Shown: positions 6,563 through 7,103 of the stretch, in pieces
Layout: every line of letters begins with the position of its first letter
Numbering within the stretch: the first letter of the stretch is position 1
DNA from: Thermodesulfobacteriota bacterium
Lineage (GTDB): Bacteria; Desulfobacterota; Dissulfuribacteria; Dissulfuribacterales; UBA3076
Length of the DNA stretch: 7,103 nucleotides
Reading direction: 5' to 3'
Assembly: GCA_003645605.1 (NCBI GenBank)
Contig: QNAY01000063.1
Coordinates: 1 to 7,103 of the forward strand
Program-made: the position numbers and the translations under genes
The notes under the pieces: generated by a model
Told to the model about the DNA's origin: nothing
The model's database searches: none
What the model saw: the letters and a program-made list of their open reading frames with translations, nothing else

Positions 6563-6583
6563 ACAGCAGCTAACTATTAGAAT

Positions 6584-6955
6584 TCAGAAATCAAGGCCGA
6601 CTTCTCTGGCCGCATCCGCAAGAGCCTTGATTCGGCCATGATAAAGATATCCACCACGATCAAATGCTATGGTATTTATACCGTTTTCCTTAGCCCTTTG
6701 GGCAATAATCCGGCCGACCTCTTTAGCCATAGCCTTTTTGTTTTCAAGATCGCCTGCCTTGCTTTTGATCTCAGACGTTAACGAAGAAGCAGCCGCAATT
6801 GTGATACCTTGTTCATCATTGATAATCTGAGCGTATATGTGTTTGCTGCTTCGAAACACTACCATCCTCGGACGCTCTGATGTCCCTGATATATGCTTTC
6901 GTATGTGCTGTTTACGCCTTAAACGCGCCTTCAGCCTAGGGCTGGTCTTTGCCAT
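6584..6955 (-). CDS. rplR: 50S ribosomal protein L18
   Basis: Binds 5S rRNA and docks it, with L5, in the central protuberance of the large subunit. 123 residues from ATG 6955, the usual length. The basic N-terminus (KARLRRKQHIRKHISGTSERPR), the core VVFRSSKHIYAQIINDEQG and the C-terminal IAFDRGGYLYHGRIKALADAAREVGLDF are family hallmarks. An in-frame ATG at 7012 would add 19 residues derived from the repeat and its edge and is rejected. The Shine-Dalgarno signal is weak (ACGGAAA about 7 bases upstream). It is the first gene of the cluster visible here; the expected upstream gene rplF is replaced by a palindromic repeat starting 27 bases away. No convincing promoter is seen in between. Confidence 0.98.
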   Translation of the reverse strand: MAKTSPRLKARLRRKQHIRKHISGTSERPRMVVFRSSKHIYAQIINDEQGITIAAASSLTSEIKSKAGDLENKKAMAKEVGRIIAQRAKENGINTIAFDRGGYLYHGRIKALADAAREVGLDF

Positions 6956-6982
6956 AATTATTTCCGTATACAATATTGCTGA

Positions 6983-7103
6983 TAAGGAACGTACAATAAA
7001 TAACTTGAACAAATTAATGTCTTTTTTGCCGTCTTCTTCGTTGCTCGTCGATCACATAACCCGTTATGCTCGCTCCTCGCGCCTTGAATACAACAAAAAA
7101 TCC
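6983..7103. repeat. MITE-like palindromic repeat, right copy (outer end cut off by the window)
   Basis: Reverse complement of 21-141 at 119 of 121 positions without gaps, so the two copies are inverted relative to each other. It begins TAAGGAACG at 6983 and contains the same central CATAACCCGTTATG and the A/T-run arms. The far arm lies beyond the window. It stands 27 bases upstream of the rplR ATG, separating rplR from whatever precedes it, and would be transcribed as a long hairpin if transcription enters from rplF. Confidence 0.8.

Noticed and set aside
6956..7012. 19-residue extension of L18 beginning at ATG 7012
   Set aside because: It is encoded by the edge of the palindromic repeat and is absent from the L18 family; the start at 6955 gives the standard MAKTSPR-type N-terminus.
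6956..7103. A promoter for rplR within or beside the right repeat
   Set aside because: I looked for -35/-10 pairs on the minus strand; the best (-10-like TATTGT near 6972) has a poor -35 and would lie too near the start codon. Not supportable.
1..7103. A new defence, metabolic or toxin-antitoxin system hidden among the genes
   Set aside because: All long minus-strand frames are recognised housekeeping genes, the remaining frames are their shadows, and the spacers are too short or repeat-filled to hold another gene.

Overview
The window is a block of ten housekeeping genes, all on the minus strand. It is the downstream part of the spc operon running into the alpha operon of a bacterium. In transcription order (high to low coordinates) the genes are rplR (L18), rpsE (S5), rplO (L15), secY, infA (IF-1), rpmJ (L36), rpsM (S13), rpsK (S11), rpsD (S4), rpoA and rplQ (L17). 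Counting the 37-codon rpmJ makes eleven coding genes in all. They supply ribosomal proteins, the initiation factor, the Sec channel core and the RNA polymerase alpha subunit, and are probably one transcription unit ending at a strong hairpin at 164-190. No novel enzyme, defence or metabolic system is present. The unusual content lies in the spaces between the genes.

Organism: a Gram-negative-type bacterium of middling GC. The RpoA N-terminus ([13 protein letters not shown]) and the L17 core resemble those of Desulfobacterota (former Deltaproteobacteria). This is recalled family knowledge, not a search, and is a moderate-to-low confidence placement. Translation signals are mostly clear Shine-Dalgarno boxes, and several genes start at TTG or GTG (secY, rpsD, rpsM, rpsE).

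Layout: positions 1-141 and 6983-7103 are two copies, in inverted orientation, of the same palindromic, MITE-like repeat (119 of 121 aligned bases identical). The window starts and stops inside these copies, so it looks like a contig cut at a dispersed repeat. The right copy stands about 27 bases upstream of the rplR start, where rplF would be expected. Between rpsE and rplO, where rpmD (L30) normally lies, there is only a 98-base spacer with an 8-base tandem repeat. The map and/or adk genes often found between secY and infA are absent. The 305-base rpsD-rpoA spacer is almost filled by a 223-base inverted-repeat unit enclosing a decayed start of a four-helix-bundle (S23/IVP-type) gene. L17 carries an acidic C-terminal extension of about 110 residues.

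Together the window shows an essential, conserved operon whose gaps have been colonised by at least three different kinds of small repeat, while reading frames, overlaps and translational coupling (rplO/secY 8 bases, rpoA/rplQ 1 base) remain intact.
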